Below the pieces are notes generated by a model. It saw nothing but the letters and a program-made list of their open reading frames with translations. It did not search any database and had not been told where the DNA came from. Positions 1-6,713 of a stretch of 18,306 bases of DNA are shown piece after piece. Source of the DNA: Gammaproteobacteria bacterium (GTDB lineage Bacteria > Pseudomonadota > Gammaproteobacteria > Steroidobacterales > Steroidobacteraceae); assembly GCA_019242385.1 (NCBI GenBank), contig JAFAVO010000089.1:1-18306 (forward strand), written 5' to 3'. Position 1 is the stretch's first letter; every line of letters starts with the position of its first letter. Position numbers and translations under genes: made by a program.

Positions 1-1035
1 TTCACGGCGCACGATGGCTCGCGGCGAACCCTGAGCGCACGGCACGTGGTACTCGCCTCCGGGTCCGCACCCATCGAGCTGCGCCCGGCACCCTACAAGT
101 CCCCCTACATCGTCGATTCCTGGGGTGCGCTGGAATTCGATGCGGTACCGAAGCGCCTCGGGGTGATCGGCGCGGGGGTCATCGGGCTCGAGCTGGGAAG
201 CGTCTGGCGCCGTCTGGGTGCGGAGGTGACCGTGCTCGAGGCGCTGCCGGATTTTCTGGCCTTCGCCGACCAGCAGCTGGCGCGCGAGGCGTTGCGCCAC
301 TTCAAGAAGCAGGGCCTCGACATACGGCTCGGTGCGAAGGTGAGCGGCGCGCAGGTCTCGGGCGAAGCGGTGTCGGTGAGCTACAGCGATGCCAAGGGCG
401 AGCAGCGACTCAGCGTCGATCGGCTCGTGGTCGCCATCGGCCGCCGTCCGTACACCCAGGATCTCTTTGCCCCCGAGACAGGCGTACAGCTCGATGAGCG
501 TGGCTTCATCAAGGTCGATGAGCACTGCCGCACCGGCGTCGAGAACGTTTGGGCGGTCGGGGACTGCGTGCGCGGGCCGATGCTGGCGCACAAAGGCAAG
601 GAGGAGGGCGTGATGGTGGCCGAGCTCATCGCCGGCCGCTACGGCGAGATGAACTACAAGGTGATCCCCGCAGTCATCTACACCGCGCCGGAGATCGCCT
701 GGGTGGGTCAAACGGAGGAGCAGGTGAAGGCGAGCGGGCGAGCCTACAAGACTGGCACGTTTCCTTTCCTCGCGAGCGGGCGGGCGCGTGCGATGGAGCA
801 GGCGCAGGGCTTCGCGAAGATCGTGGCGGCCCGCGAGGATGATGAGATTCTCGGCGTGCACATCGTAGGGCCACTCGCGGGGGAGCTGATCGCCGAGGCG
901 GTGCTCGCCATGGAGTATTCGGCGAGCACCGAGGACCTGCAGCGCACCATCCATGCCCATCCGACGCTCGCGGAGGCGGTGCACGAGGCCGCCCTGGCGG
1001 TAGACAAGCGCTCGATCGACGGCATCAACCGCTAG
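1..1035 (+). CDS. lpdA: dihydrolipoamide dehydrogenase (E3), 5'-truncated by window edge
   Basis: This is the C-terminal 344 residues of a flavoprotein disulphide reductase. It reoxidises dihydrolipoyl groups of 2-oxoacid dehydrogenase complexes with NAD in the cytoplasm. The reading frame is open from base 1. The NAD-binding fingerprint GVIGAGVIGLE lies at visible residues 54-64 and is followed by the acidic strand end VTVLE. The second FAD motif VWAVGDC is present, and the dimerisation domain carries the catalytic HAHPTLAE motif (His320 and Glu325 of the fragment). The family is about 470 residues long, so roughly 130 residues, including the FAD-binding GxGxxG and the redox-active cysteine pair, lie upstream of the window. 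HPTxxE and the sequence around it favour Lpd over glutathione or mercuric reductase. The gene converges on relA with only 38 bp between the stops. Confidence 0.93.
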   Translation, partial: FTAHDGSRRTLSARHVVLASGSAPIELRPAPYKSPYIVDSWGALEFDAVPKRLGVIGAGVIGLELGSVWRRLGAEVTVLEALPDFLAFADQQLAREALRHFKKQGLDIRLGAKVSGAQVSGEAVSVSYSDAKGEQRLSVDRLVVAIGRRPYTQDLFAPETGVQLDERGFIKVDEHCRTGVENVWAVGDCVRGPMLAHKGKEEGVMVAELIAGRYGEMNYKVIPAVIYTAPEIAWVGQTEEQVKASGRAYKTGTFPFLASGRARAMEQAQGFAKIVAAREDDEILGVHIVGPLAGELIAEAVLAMEYSASTEDLQRTIHAHPTLAEAVHEAALAVDKRSIDGINR

Positions 1036-1073
1036 CTTGCGTCGAGCAGCCGCGCGGGGGCCCCCAGGTTCTG

Positions 1074-3206
1074 CTAGTGGCTGCGGCGCGCCTCGATCAC
1101 GTTGGGCACCGCGGCCAGGCGGCGCAGCACGCGCGCCAGCTGCTCGAGGTCGTTCACCGCGACCGCCAGCGAGAAATAGGCGATGCCGCTGTCGTGATCG
1201 GTGCGCGAAGTGACCGCGTCGATGCTGAGGCGCTCGACTGCCACGACGTCCGTCAGATCGCGCAGCAGCCCGCGACGGTCGTAGGCACTCACCGCAATCA
1301 ACACCGCGAGCGCGCCGGCATCGGCGCTCGACCACTCGACCTGCAACACCCGTTCGGGCTTGAGGGCCGCCATGCGGATGAAGCTGGCGCAGTCGCCACG
1401 ATGCACGGTGACACCGCGGCCGAGTGCCACGTAGCCCGCGATCGGCTGCGGCCGCAGCGGCGCGCAACAGCGCGCGAGCGTGGTCGGCAGATCGCCCACC
1501 CCCTCGATGTCCACCGGCGAGCGCCGGCGCGTCCCGGTGGCGCGCGCCGGCCGCGCGATGCGCGCCGGTGGGCTGGGCTCGAACAGGCGGTTTGCGGCAT
1601 GCATCAGCTGCGTCACCGTGATCTCGCCCTCGCCCAGCAGCTGGTGCAGGTGATCGACATCACGGGTGCGCAGCTCGCGCGCGAGTGCCGCGAGCTGCTC
1701 CGGGCGCGCGCCGATGCGCGAGAGCTCCCGCTCGGCGAGCATCGCACCGGCATTGCGATTGGCGCCCACGTCCTGCTTGCGGAACCAGGCGCGCACCTTG
1801 CTGCGGCTGCGCGGCGAGGCGAGATAGCCCTGCTCGGGCGCGAGCCAGTCGCGGCTCGGGGCCTCGTTCCTGCCGGTGATGATCTCGACGATCTCGCCGT
1901 TCGCGAGCGCGTGACTGAGCGGCATGATGCGCCCGTTCACCTTCGCGCCACGGCAGCGGTGGCCGAGCGAGGTATGCACCTGATAGGCGAAATCGAGCGG
2001 CGTCGCGCCACGCGGCAGGTCGATCACTTCCCCCTTAGGGGTGAGCGCATACACGCGGTCCTCGAAAAGCTCGGCACGCATGCCCTCGATGAGGTCGCGG
2101 TCCGCCTGGGCACCGGCCGTGGCGCCCTCCTGCGGCTCGAGCAGCCGCCGCACCCACTCGATCTTGCGTTGGTACTCGGCATCAGGGGGGCCACCTTCCT
2201 TGTAGGTCCAGTGCGCCGCCACCCCGAGCTCGGCGTGCTCATGCATCTGCGGGGTGCGGATCTGCACCTCGACGCTCCTCGCCGAGGGTCCGATCACCGC
2301 GGTGTGGATCGAGCGGTAGCCGTTACCCTTCGGGGTAGCGACGTAATCGTCGAACTCTCCGGGGATGTAGGGCCAGCGTCCGTGCACCACCCCGAGCGCG
2401 GCGTAACACTCGGGGATGGAGCCCACCACGATGCGCACCGCGCGCACATCGAAGAGCTGCTCGAACGCCAGCTGCTTGCGCTGCATCTTGCGGGAGATGC
2501 TGTAGATGTGTTTCGGCCTGCCATACACCTGCGCCTCGATGCCGGCGGTCCGCAGCTCACCCTGGAGCTGCGCGCACAGCGCTTCGATGTAGCGCTCGCG
2601 ATCGGCGCGGCGCTCATTGAGTGCTGCCGCCACACGCCGGTACTCCTCGGGCTCCAGATAGCGGAAGGCGAGGTCCTCGAGCTCCCACTTGAGCTGCCAT
2701 ACGCCCAGGCGGTTCGCGAGCGGCGCATAGATCGCCCGGGCCTCCAGCGCCCTGCGCCTGCGCTCGGCCTCGGGCAGCGCGCGCGCGTGGCGCAGTGCCA
2801 CGAGCTCCTCGGCGAGCCGCGCCAGCACCAGACGCGGATCGCTCACCACCGCAAGCAACATCTTGCGCACGGTCTCGGTCTGACGAGTGTCGAGGCCCTG
2901 AGCCGGGGACCAGTCGCGCGGCAGCCCGAGGGTGCCGAGCCGCTGCAGGGCGACGGCGATGTCGGTGGCCCCCTGGCCGACGATGCCCGCGGCCTGCTCC
3001 GAGGTGAGGTGCGCGCTCGCCAGCACCGGACGCGCGAGCAGCGCGTGTGCCAGCTCGGTGCTCTCGGTGAGGCCGCCCATGATCTCGGCGGCTTCGGTCG
3101 CGAGGCCGAGCGCATCGGCAGCTGGAGCGCCGGCGCGCTCGAAGGCGGTGCGGGCGCCGAGGATGGCGTCGCGTACGCGCGGGGGACAGAGCAGACTGGT
3201 TTCCAC
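1074..3206 (-). CDS. relA: RelA-type (p)ppGpp synthetase, hydrolase domain degenerate
   Basis: This is a long RelA/SpoT homologue that makes the stringent-response alarmone (p)ppGpp at stalled ribosomes. In order it shows an N-terminal pseudo-hydrolase region, a synthetase domain, a TGS domain (from DRVYALTPKGEVIDLP), the RCCAPL...GRGVTVHRGDC zinc/RIS region and a C-terminal ACT domain. The synthetase has the acidic EFDD motif followed by NGYRSIHT and VEVQIRT. EFDD is typical of monofunctional RelA, where bifunctional SpoT has a basic RxKD. I see no HDxxED metal site in the N-terminal part, so hydrolysis is probably absent. The start chosen is GTG at 3204-3206, giving 710 residues against 744 in E. 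coli. An ATG at 3341 would give 755 residues, but its extra 45 residues are the antisense of the yebC leader and start and look non-coding. Confidence 0.92.
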   Translation of the reverse strand: METSLLCPPRVRDAILGARTAFERAGAPAADALGLATEAAEIMGGLTESTELAHALLARPVLASAHLTSEQAAGIVGQGATDIAVALQRLGTLGLPRDWSPAQGLDTRQTETVRKMLLAVVSDPRLVLARLAEELVALRHARALPEAERRRRALEARAIYAPLANRLGVWQLKWELEDLAFRYLEPEEYRRVAAALNERRADRERYIEALCAQLQGELRTAGIEAQVYGRPKHIYSISRKMQRKQLAFEQLFDVRAVRIVVGSIPECYAALGVVHGRWPYIPGEFDDYVATPKGNGYRSIHTAVIGPSARSVEVQIRTPQMHEHAELGVAAHWTYKEGGPPDAEYQRKIEWVRRLLEPQEGATAGAQADRDLIEGMRAELFEDRVYALTPKGEVIDLPRGATPLDFAYQVHTSLGHRCRGAKVNGRIMPLSHALANGEIVEIITGRNEAPSRDWLAPEQGYLASPRSRSKVRAWFRKQDVGANRNAGAMLAERELSRIGARPEQLAALARELRTRDVDHLHQLLGEGEITVTQLMHAANRLFEPSPPARIARPARATGTRRRSPVDIEGVGDLPTTLARCCAPLRPQPIAGYVALGRGVTVHRGDCASFIRMAALKPERVLQVEWSSADAGALAVLIAVSAYDRRGLLRDLTDVVAVERLSIDAVTSRTDHDSGIAYFSLAVAVNDLEQLARVLRRLAAVPNVIEARRSH

Positions 3207-3251
3207 GTTACGGCGTCTCGTGCCGGGGCAGGCGGGGAGGAGCGGCCAGCG

Positions 3252-3280
3252 TGTCGCCCGCGCGGCTTTGCCGTTATCAT
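3252..3280 (+). promoter_or_regulatory. possible yebC promoter (-10 TATCAT)
   Basis: In the divergent space between relA and yebC, TATCAT at 3275-3280 sits about 30 bp before the yebC start and is a good -10 candidate in otherwise GC-rich DNA. The hexamer 17 bp upstream (3252-3257) is a poor -35 match. The same TATCAT followed by a GC-rich discriminator precedes the tRNA-Lys gene. This call rests on pattern only. Confidence 0.3.
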
Positions 3281-3312
3281 ACCGCCGGTTTTTCCGCGCG
3301 GAGCGCTCCATC

Positions 3313-3906
3313 ATGACCGGCCACAGCAAGTGGGCCAACATCCAGCGGCGTGCCGCCGCGCGCTGCCGCCGTGCCCGCGGGCAGCCCTGCGAGGGCGGGG
3401 AAGAGGTGCAGTACGAGGGCTATGGCCCCGGTGGCGCAGTGGTGATGGTCGAGTGCGTCACTGCCGACCGCAAGCGCACCGCTGCGGAGATCCGCCGCGC
3501 CTTCCTGCAGCACGGGGGGCAGCTGGGCGCGGACGGCTCGGTGAGCTACCTCTTCAACACCGTCGGGCTCCTGACCTATCCGCCGGGTACGGACGAGGAG
3601 CAGCTGATGCAGGTGGCGCTCGAGGCCGGCGCCGAGGATGTCGTACCGAGCGCCGACACCTGCGTGGAAGTGCTCGCGGATCCCCTGGAATTCGCCACCG
3701 TGCGCGCGGTACTCACGCACCGTGGATTCGCGCCTGCCACCGCCGAAGTCACCCGCCGGGCGGCCACCTCGCTCGAGCTCTCGGGCGAGGAGGCGGAAGT
3801 GATGGTACAGCTGCTCGAGGCGCTCGAAGGCCTGGAGGACGTGCGGGACGTGTATTCGAATGTCGAGATATCGGACGAGGTCTTATCCCGTATCGGAGTC
3901 AACTAG
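3313..3906 (+). CDS. yebC: YebC/TACO1-family protein with internal N-terminal deletion and exchanged C-terminal tail
   Basis: YebC proteins were named as transcriptional regulators and are now linked to translation of difficult (proline-rich) stretches. The start ATG at 3313 has GGAG 9 bp upstream, and the product opens with the family hallmark MTGHSKWANIQ. In ordinary YebC (about 245 residues) this leads through a helical segment (FTKLIREI...TIERAIKRG) to YEGYGPGG near residue 90. Here GYGPGG is at residues 36-41, so about 50 residues of domain I are missing in frame. The rest (MVECVTADRKRT, DGSVSYLF, EAGAEDVV, VRDVYSNVEISDEV) is normal. The last residues, SRIGVN, come from inserted DNA; the ancestral tail ARV-stop survives at 5549-5563. 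The product is 197 residues. It may be a non-functional or altered YebC. A sequencing or assembly deletion cannot be excluded. Confidence 0.8.
   Translation: MTGHSKWANIQRRAAARCRRARGQPCEGGEEVQYEGYGPGGAVVMVECVTADRKRTAAEIRRAFLQHGGQLGADGSVSYLFNTVGLLTYPPGTDEEQLMQVALEAGAEDVVPSADTCVEVLADPLEFATVRAVLTHRGFAPATAEVTRRAATSLELSGEEAEVMVQLLEALEGLEDVRDVYSNVEISDEVLSRIGVN
3844..3882 (+). repeat. left copy of 39-bp direct repeat (putative attL)
   Basis: These 39 bases are identical to 5510-5548. They encode RDVYSNVEISDEV of YebC. The flanking bases differ at once on both sides (g before and tta after here; a before and ctg after in the other copy). The repeat contains the palindromes ATTCGAAT and GATATC. A repeat of this length inside a conserved gene end fits the core of a site-specific recombination site much better than a transposon target duplication. 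Confidence 0.8.
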
Positions 3907-4140
3907 TTGCGGTCTTCGGCGCCGCCTCGCCCACCGCGCCATTCTCTCTAACGTCTCGCGGCTGACCGAAACACCCGCAGCTGGGGCTTCGCATCTCGAT
4001 GCGGCTGCGCTTAGCGCGTTCCGAGGCAGGAGTATGAGCGAGCGCGCGGGGGGCTCATCGAAAGCCTAGACTGGAGCTCGTCGGGTAGAGCCAAGGGGGC
4101 GTGAACCGTCAGACTCAGCCGACTACATTCAAAATGTGGC

Positions 4141-4548
4141 GTGAATAAGATTCCGTGCATGGAGGTCCGAGAGACAAGCGACCTCGGCGCTTTGCGAGCG
4201 CAGCTAGCGCATAACAAAGCCGAATTACGTCATTGCGCGCTCGAGTATCTCCGAGCGGACCTTGAAATGGCAGCCGTGTTCCTCTCAGTGGCGGAGACAA
4301 CCTCTGAATATGCAACGGCCTTTCGCGCTATCCAGAAAGCGTGGCGCGCACTCCAATGCGTAGCAGCATTTGCTGCGAAGCTCGAATTGGACCCCAGCGA
4401 GCGAGATGCGCTTGGAAATACGCATCGAAGTTTATGCCTGCGAGTAACTCACTTGGCTACGCTCGCCCACGAAAAGGCCATTCGTGAAAAAGCTCGGTTC
4501 CCGCACAAGGCGCAGACACCGGATACGCGTTTGGACTATCGCGACTAG
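4141..4548 (+). CDS. unknown all-helical small protein
   Basis: I do not recognise this gene with certainty. The frame begins at GTG 4141, with an in-frame ATG at 4159 as alternative. The product is 135 residues from the GTG. Apart from a basic tail it looks entirely helical: heptad-like runs around LRAQLAHNKAELRHCALEYL, then FLSVAETTSEYATAFRAIQKAW and KLELDPSERDALGN. The FLxVAETT...A...KLxL...ER pattern reminds me of short helical hypothetical proteins I have seen in soil bacteria such as Acidobacteria; this is an unverified memory. There is no signal peptide or membrane segment. Base composition and codon use are more AT-rich than in the flanking host genes, consistent with foreign origin. 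It lies inside the 39-bp-repeat-bounded insert, with a second small frame starting 3 bp after its stop. Confidence 0.5.
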   Translation: MNKIPCMEVRETSDLGALRAQLAHNKAELRHCALEYLRADLEMAAVFLSVAETTSEYATAFRAIQKAWRALQCVAAFAAKLELDPSERDALGNTHRSLCLRVTHLATLAHEKAIREKARFPHKAQTPDTRLDYRD

Positions 4549-4551
4549 CGA

Positions 4552-4764
4552 TTGAACCGCTACGACGACGGGCAAGGAAGCTGCGAACCTGAAAGCGATT
4601 CAGGGCTGACCGCGGCGTGGGTCGCTGGCTGGCAGACTATCAGCGTAGAACCTGCGGCGGTTGATCCTTATTACGTGGACGGCGACGGCGAGCTGATCGA
4701 CCTGTGCAGCGAGCAGGCGCTGATTCTTAGTCGCCCCGAGCAGGAACGAAAAAAATGGATATAA
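4552..4764 (+). CDS. unknown small acidic protein
   Basis: This is a 70-residue frame starting at TTG 4552, three bases after the stop of the preceding helical-protein gene, so the two could be translated together. The product is acidic (PYYVDGDGELIDL in the second half) and ends in a short basic stretch (ERKKWI). No known domain is recognised. No clear ribosome binding site precedes the TTG, so coupling to the upstream gene would be needed. It may be a genuine cargo gene or chance; the close packing and sensible amino-acid mix favour coding only slightly. A further 26-codon frame from ATG 4755 overlaps its end but has nothing to support it. Confidence 0.35.
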   Translation: MNRYDDGQGSCEPESDSGLTAAWVAGWQTISVEPAAVDPYYVDGDGELIDLCSEQALILSRPEQERKKWI

Positions 4765-4847
4765 CATTCGAGCAGCAAGCGCTCAGGATTCCGGCATTGG
4801 AGAATGCGACCGCCGGATGGAGCGACATAAAATGATGCGCTGCTGGT

Positions 4848-5129
4848 CTAGCCGCCGGCGCCCTCTCCGCTGACCTCTAGCTGCCACGCAGCGTGGCACG
4901 CTAAATGGAAGCGCAGCGTTTTGGGCTCAACGCCGTTCAGTTCGACTTCATAGAGGATGTGCGCTGGCGCAATAGGTCGCCCGCAGACATCGCAGGTTTC
5001 ATTTGCACCGTATCCGCCAAACAGGCGAGCAGGCGTAGCGAGCGGTAATGCGCCCGAAGCGATCCTTGCTCGAACTTGATCCCGCAGCAGTTCGCTGTCC
5101 GGCTTCTGTGGGCCGTAAGGCGGTGCCAT
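4848..5129 (-). CDS. small putative zinc-binding protein (CxxC ... HxxCH)
   Basis: This is a 93-residue protein on the strand opposite the rest of the insert. The N-terminus is MAPPYGPQKPDSELL. A well-formed metal-binding pattern follows: CDVC at residues 46-49 (CDVCGRPI), a beta-like stretch HILYEVEL, and then RFHLACHAAWQLE with HxxCH near residues 75-79. The four or five Cys/His ligands and the strand-strand-helix feel suggest a treble-clef or zinc-ribbon-like fold. The evenly distributed, sensible residue composition makes this the most convincing gene in the insert. I cannot name the family; partners, DNA binding or a role in mobility are not visible. The start is ATG at 5127-5129 with only a weak upstream GAAG. 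The upstream 390 bp hold no recognised intact gene. Confidence 0.6.
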   Translation of the reverse strand: MAPPYGPQKPDSELLRDQVRARIASGALPLATPARLFGGYGANETCDVCGRPIAPAHILYEVELNGVEPKTLRFHLACHAAWQLEVSGEGAGG

Positions 5130-5509
5130 CGGATCTTCATGATAGGACGGCCATGAGCAGCCGCGCTAGCTGTCGCAAATGAGGTGGCAGCAGTCTTATG
5201 TAAGAAGTGCTGCTGGACGCGGCAATTCCTAACGAACGCGCCCATCGGCGCGCTCCGCACGCCCAGTGAGTATCTGCCCAAGCACTTCACTCGCTGCCCC
5301 AAACAACGCACCCAGCACGCCAGCGCCTCAGGAAATCAAAGCGAGTACCTGAGCATCAGTCATGTAAATGCGGCGCGAAGTCTACAGCGTCTGACGGATC
5401 GTCTAACGTCCCGCCAAAAACGGGCACAGCGGGCAAGACCAAGCGATGCGCAAGTCACTGATTTCAGCTACCCTTGCGCACCGTCGGTCATGCTCAGTAG
5501 AGGCCCAGA
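5130..5509. other. right part of insert without an intact recognisable gene
   Basis: About 380 bp between the small zinc-protein gene and the right 39-bp repeat. Apart from the interrupted 44-codon minus-strand frame (5229-5363), I see no gene, tRNA, strong terminator or clear sigma-70 promoter. A promoter for ruvC would have to lie here if ruvC is still expressed on its own, because the inserted DNA separates it from the yebC promoter. One short GC hairpin (cccg/cggg) lies near 5410-5424. Confidence 0.4.
5229..5363 (-). pseudogene. possible broken small membrane-peptide ORF with internal TGA
   Basis: On the minus strand, ATG at 5361-5363 opens a frame reading MTDAQVLALIS, then TGA, then GAGVLGALFGAASEVLGQIL and a polar tail ending GRVR-stop (5229-5231). 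Reading through the TGA gives 44 residues with one hydrophobic helix that continues smoothly across the stop. This suggests a decayed small membrane protein of the insert, for example a CGA or GGA codon mutated to TGA. No ribosome binding site is evident, and Ala/Gly/Leu-rich frames also arise by chance in GC-rich DNA, so the call is tentative. Confidence 0.2.
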
Positions 5510-5548
5510 CGGGACGTGTATTCGAATGTCGAGATATCGGACGAGGTC
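5510..5548 (+). repeat. right copy of 39-bp direct repeat (putative attR) with ancestral yebC tail
   Basis: This is identical to 3844-3882. Continuing in the YebC frame it encodes RDVYSNVEISDEVLARV and a TGA stop at 5561-5563, which is a typical YebC C-terminus. It is therefore the original host end of yebC. The copy also holds the ruvC start codon (ATG 5526-5528) and a GGGA ribosome-binding-site candidate at 5511-5514, so the repeat belongs to two overlapping genes. Confidence 0.8.
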
Positions 5549-6110
5549 CTGGCGCGCGTTTGAGCCGCCGGCGGCCGGTCCGCTCGCGGCAACCCTGCGG
5601 CTGCGCATCCTTGGCCTGGATCCGGGCTCGCGCCGCACCGGTTTCGGTGTGATCGAATGTGAGCGCGGTGAGCTGCGTCAGGTGGCACACGGCTGCCTGA
5701 ATGTCTCCTCCGCGGCACCGGCGGCGCGACTGCGACTGATTTTCGAGGGGCTGCGGGCGCTGCTCTCCGAGCACGCTCCCACGGAGGTCGCCGTGGAGCG
5801 TGTGTTCGTGAGCCGCAACGTCGACAGCGCGCTGAAGCTCGGCCAGGCGCGCGGTGCTGCGCTGTGCGCGATTCCCGCCGAGGTGCCGGTGTTCGAATAT
5901 GCACCGCGCGCCATCAAGCTCGCGGTGGTCGGCTCTGGCGGCGCGGAGAAGTTTCAGGTCGCACAGATGATCCGCGTGCTGCTCGCGCTCCCCGACCGGC
6001 CGGCCGCGGACGCCGCCGACGCGCTCGCCGTGGCGGTCTGCCATGCGCACCAGCGGCAACTGCACGCGCGTATCCACTGCGGCGGCGCGCCGCACTGGTC
6101 GCGGGCGTAA
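5526..6110 (+). CDS. ruvC: RuvC Holliday-junction endonuclease
   Basis: RuvC cuts Holliday junctions symmetrically in the RuvABC resolvasome. The RNase H-like core shows the four acidic catalytic residues: Asp32 in ILGLDPGS, Glu91 in VAVERVFVS, and Asp162 and Asp165 in ADAADALAVAVCHAH (equivalent to E. coli 7, 66, 138 and 141). The NVDSALKLGQARG and EYAPRAIKLAVVG segments are classic. ATG 5526 is the only standard start between the repeat and the core, giving 194 residues with a 25-residue extension before the usual N-terminus; a CTG at 5595 or 5601 would give about 170. ATG 5526 has GGGA 11 bp upstream and overlaps the ancestral yebC tail by 38 bp. ruvA starts 3 bp after the stop. The gene is separated from its usual partner yebC by the 1.67 kb insert. 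Confidence 0.93.
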   Translation: MSRYRTRSWRAFEPPAAGPLAATLRLRILGLDPGSRRTGFGVIECERGELRQVAHGCLNVSSAAPAARLRLIFEGLRALLSEHAPTEVAVERVFVSRNVDSALKLGQARGAALCAIPAEVPVFEYAPRAIKLAVVGSGGAEKFQVAQMIRVLLALPDRPAADAADALAVAVCHAHQRQLHARIHCGGAPHWSRA

Positions 6111-6113
6111 CTG

Positions 6114-6713
6114 ATGATCGGCTCGCTGCGCGGCAGGATCGCCTCCAAGACTCCCCCGCAACTCACCGTCGATGTCGGCGGGCTTGGCTATGAGCTCGAG
6201 GCGCCGATGTCGACCTTCTTCCACCTGCCGCCGGTGGGCGAGGAGGTGCGACTGCTCACCCACCTGGTGGTGCGCGAGGACGCGCACGTGCTGTACGCCT
6301 TCGCCACCGAGGAGGAGCGCCGCCTGTTCCGTAGCCTCATCAAGGTCTCCGGCGTCGGGCCGAAGATCGCCCTCGCGCTGCTGTCGGGCATCAGCGTCGC
6401 GGCCTTCGCCGAGTGCGTGCAGCGCGAGGACATCTCGGCCCTGACACGCATTCCGGGGGTGGGCCGCAAGACTGCCGAGCGGCTGATCGTGGAGATGCGC
6501 GACCGGCTCTCCCCCCCCACGCCACCCACGGGCGGCGCGGCGGCGGCGGCCGGCACCAGCGCCGAAAGCGAGGCGTACGGTGCGCTCGTCGCCCTCGGCT
6601 ACCGTCCGGCGGAGGCGACGCGCTTGCTCAAAGCGGTAGGTCCCGGTACACATTCGACCGAGGAACTGATTCGCCGGGCCCTGCAGGGCGCGGCACGGGA
6701 GTCGAGCCCCTAA
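6114..6713 (+). CDS. ruvA: RuvA Holliday-junction-binding subunit
   Basis: RuvA tetramers bind four-way junctions and load the RuvB motor for branch migration. The 199-residue product begins MIGSLRGRI as expected. It has an OB-fold N-terminal domain (residues 1 to about 64), then two helix-hairpin-helix DNA-binding motifs (VSGVGPKIALALL near residue 80 and IPGVGRKTAERLI near residue 115). An alanine/proline/glycine-rich flexible linker (around residues 138-153) leads to the C-terminal domain III (AYGALVALGYRPAEA...), which contacts RuvB. The length is normal (E. coli 203). It lies between ruvC, 3 bp upstream, and ruvB, whose GTG start follows the ruvA stop directly, so the three genes are almost certainly co-transcribed. 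Confidence 0.97.
   Translation: MIGSLRGRIASKTPPQLTVDVGGLGYELEAPMSTFFHLPPVGEEVRLLTHLVVREDAHVLYAFATEEERRLFRSLIKVSGVGPKIALALLSGISVAAFAECVQREDISALTRIPGVGRKTAERLIVEMRDRLSPPTPPTGGAAAAAGTSAESEAYGALVALGYRPAEATRLLKAVGPGTHSTEELIRRALQGAARESSP

Larger units (their letters stand above)
3844..5548. mobile_element. putative small integrative element (or remnant) inserted in the 3' end of yebC
   Basis: This segment is bounded by two perfect 39-bp copies of the yebC 3' end; one repeat plus the insert is 1666 bp. yebC and ruvC are direct neighbours in many gammaproteobacteria, and here they are split by this DNA. The left junction gives yebC a new short tail (SRIGVN-stop), while the right junction keeps the ancestral tail and the ruvC start. 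The inside is visibly poorer in GC than the flanks and carries only small ORFs (135, 70 and 93 residues, plus fragments). No integrase, transposase, relaxase or terminal inverted repeat was found. It may be a satellite moved by an integrase in trans, or the leftover of a larger island. A tandem duplication that later diverged is less likely, because the material between the repeats does not resemble yebC. Confidence 0.65.

Noticed and set aside
3207..3341. RelA extended to ATG 3341 (755 residues)
   Set aside because: The extra residues translate the yebC promoter and start in antisense and do not resemble RelA N-termini; GTG 3206 gives a normal length.
1077..3965. A 962-codon open frame on the plus strand opposite relA
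   Set aside because: It is the antisense of relA, very rich in Arg/His/Ala, with no recognisable domain; relA on the other strand has clear family motifs.
3860..4069. 69-codon frame beginning at the left repeat
   Set aside because: It starts at the duplicated ruvC start codon and runs into inserted DNA with no RuvC content; a by-product of the repeat.
4755..4835. 26-codon frame from ATG 4755
   Set aside because: Too short, no ribosome binding site, overlaps the preceding small frame and has no recognisable content.
5401..5517. Integron attC site (GTCTAAC at 5401 with CGGGACGT at 5510)
   Set aside because: The left box fits RYYYAAC, but no proper GTTRRRY partner is present (GTGTATT instead) and the pairing is limited to a few bases; no cassette or integron integrase is seen.
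3844..5548. The 39-bp repeat as target-site duplication of a transposon
   Set aside because: Transposon duplications are usually 2-14 bp, there are no terminal inverted repeats and no transposase.
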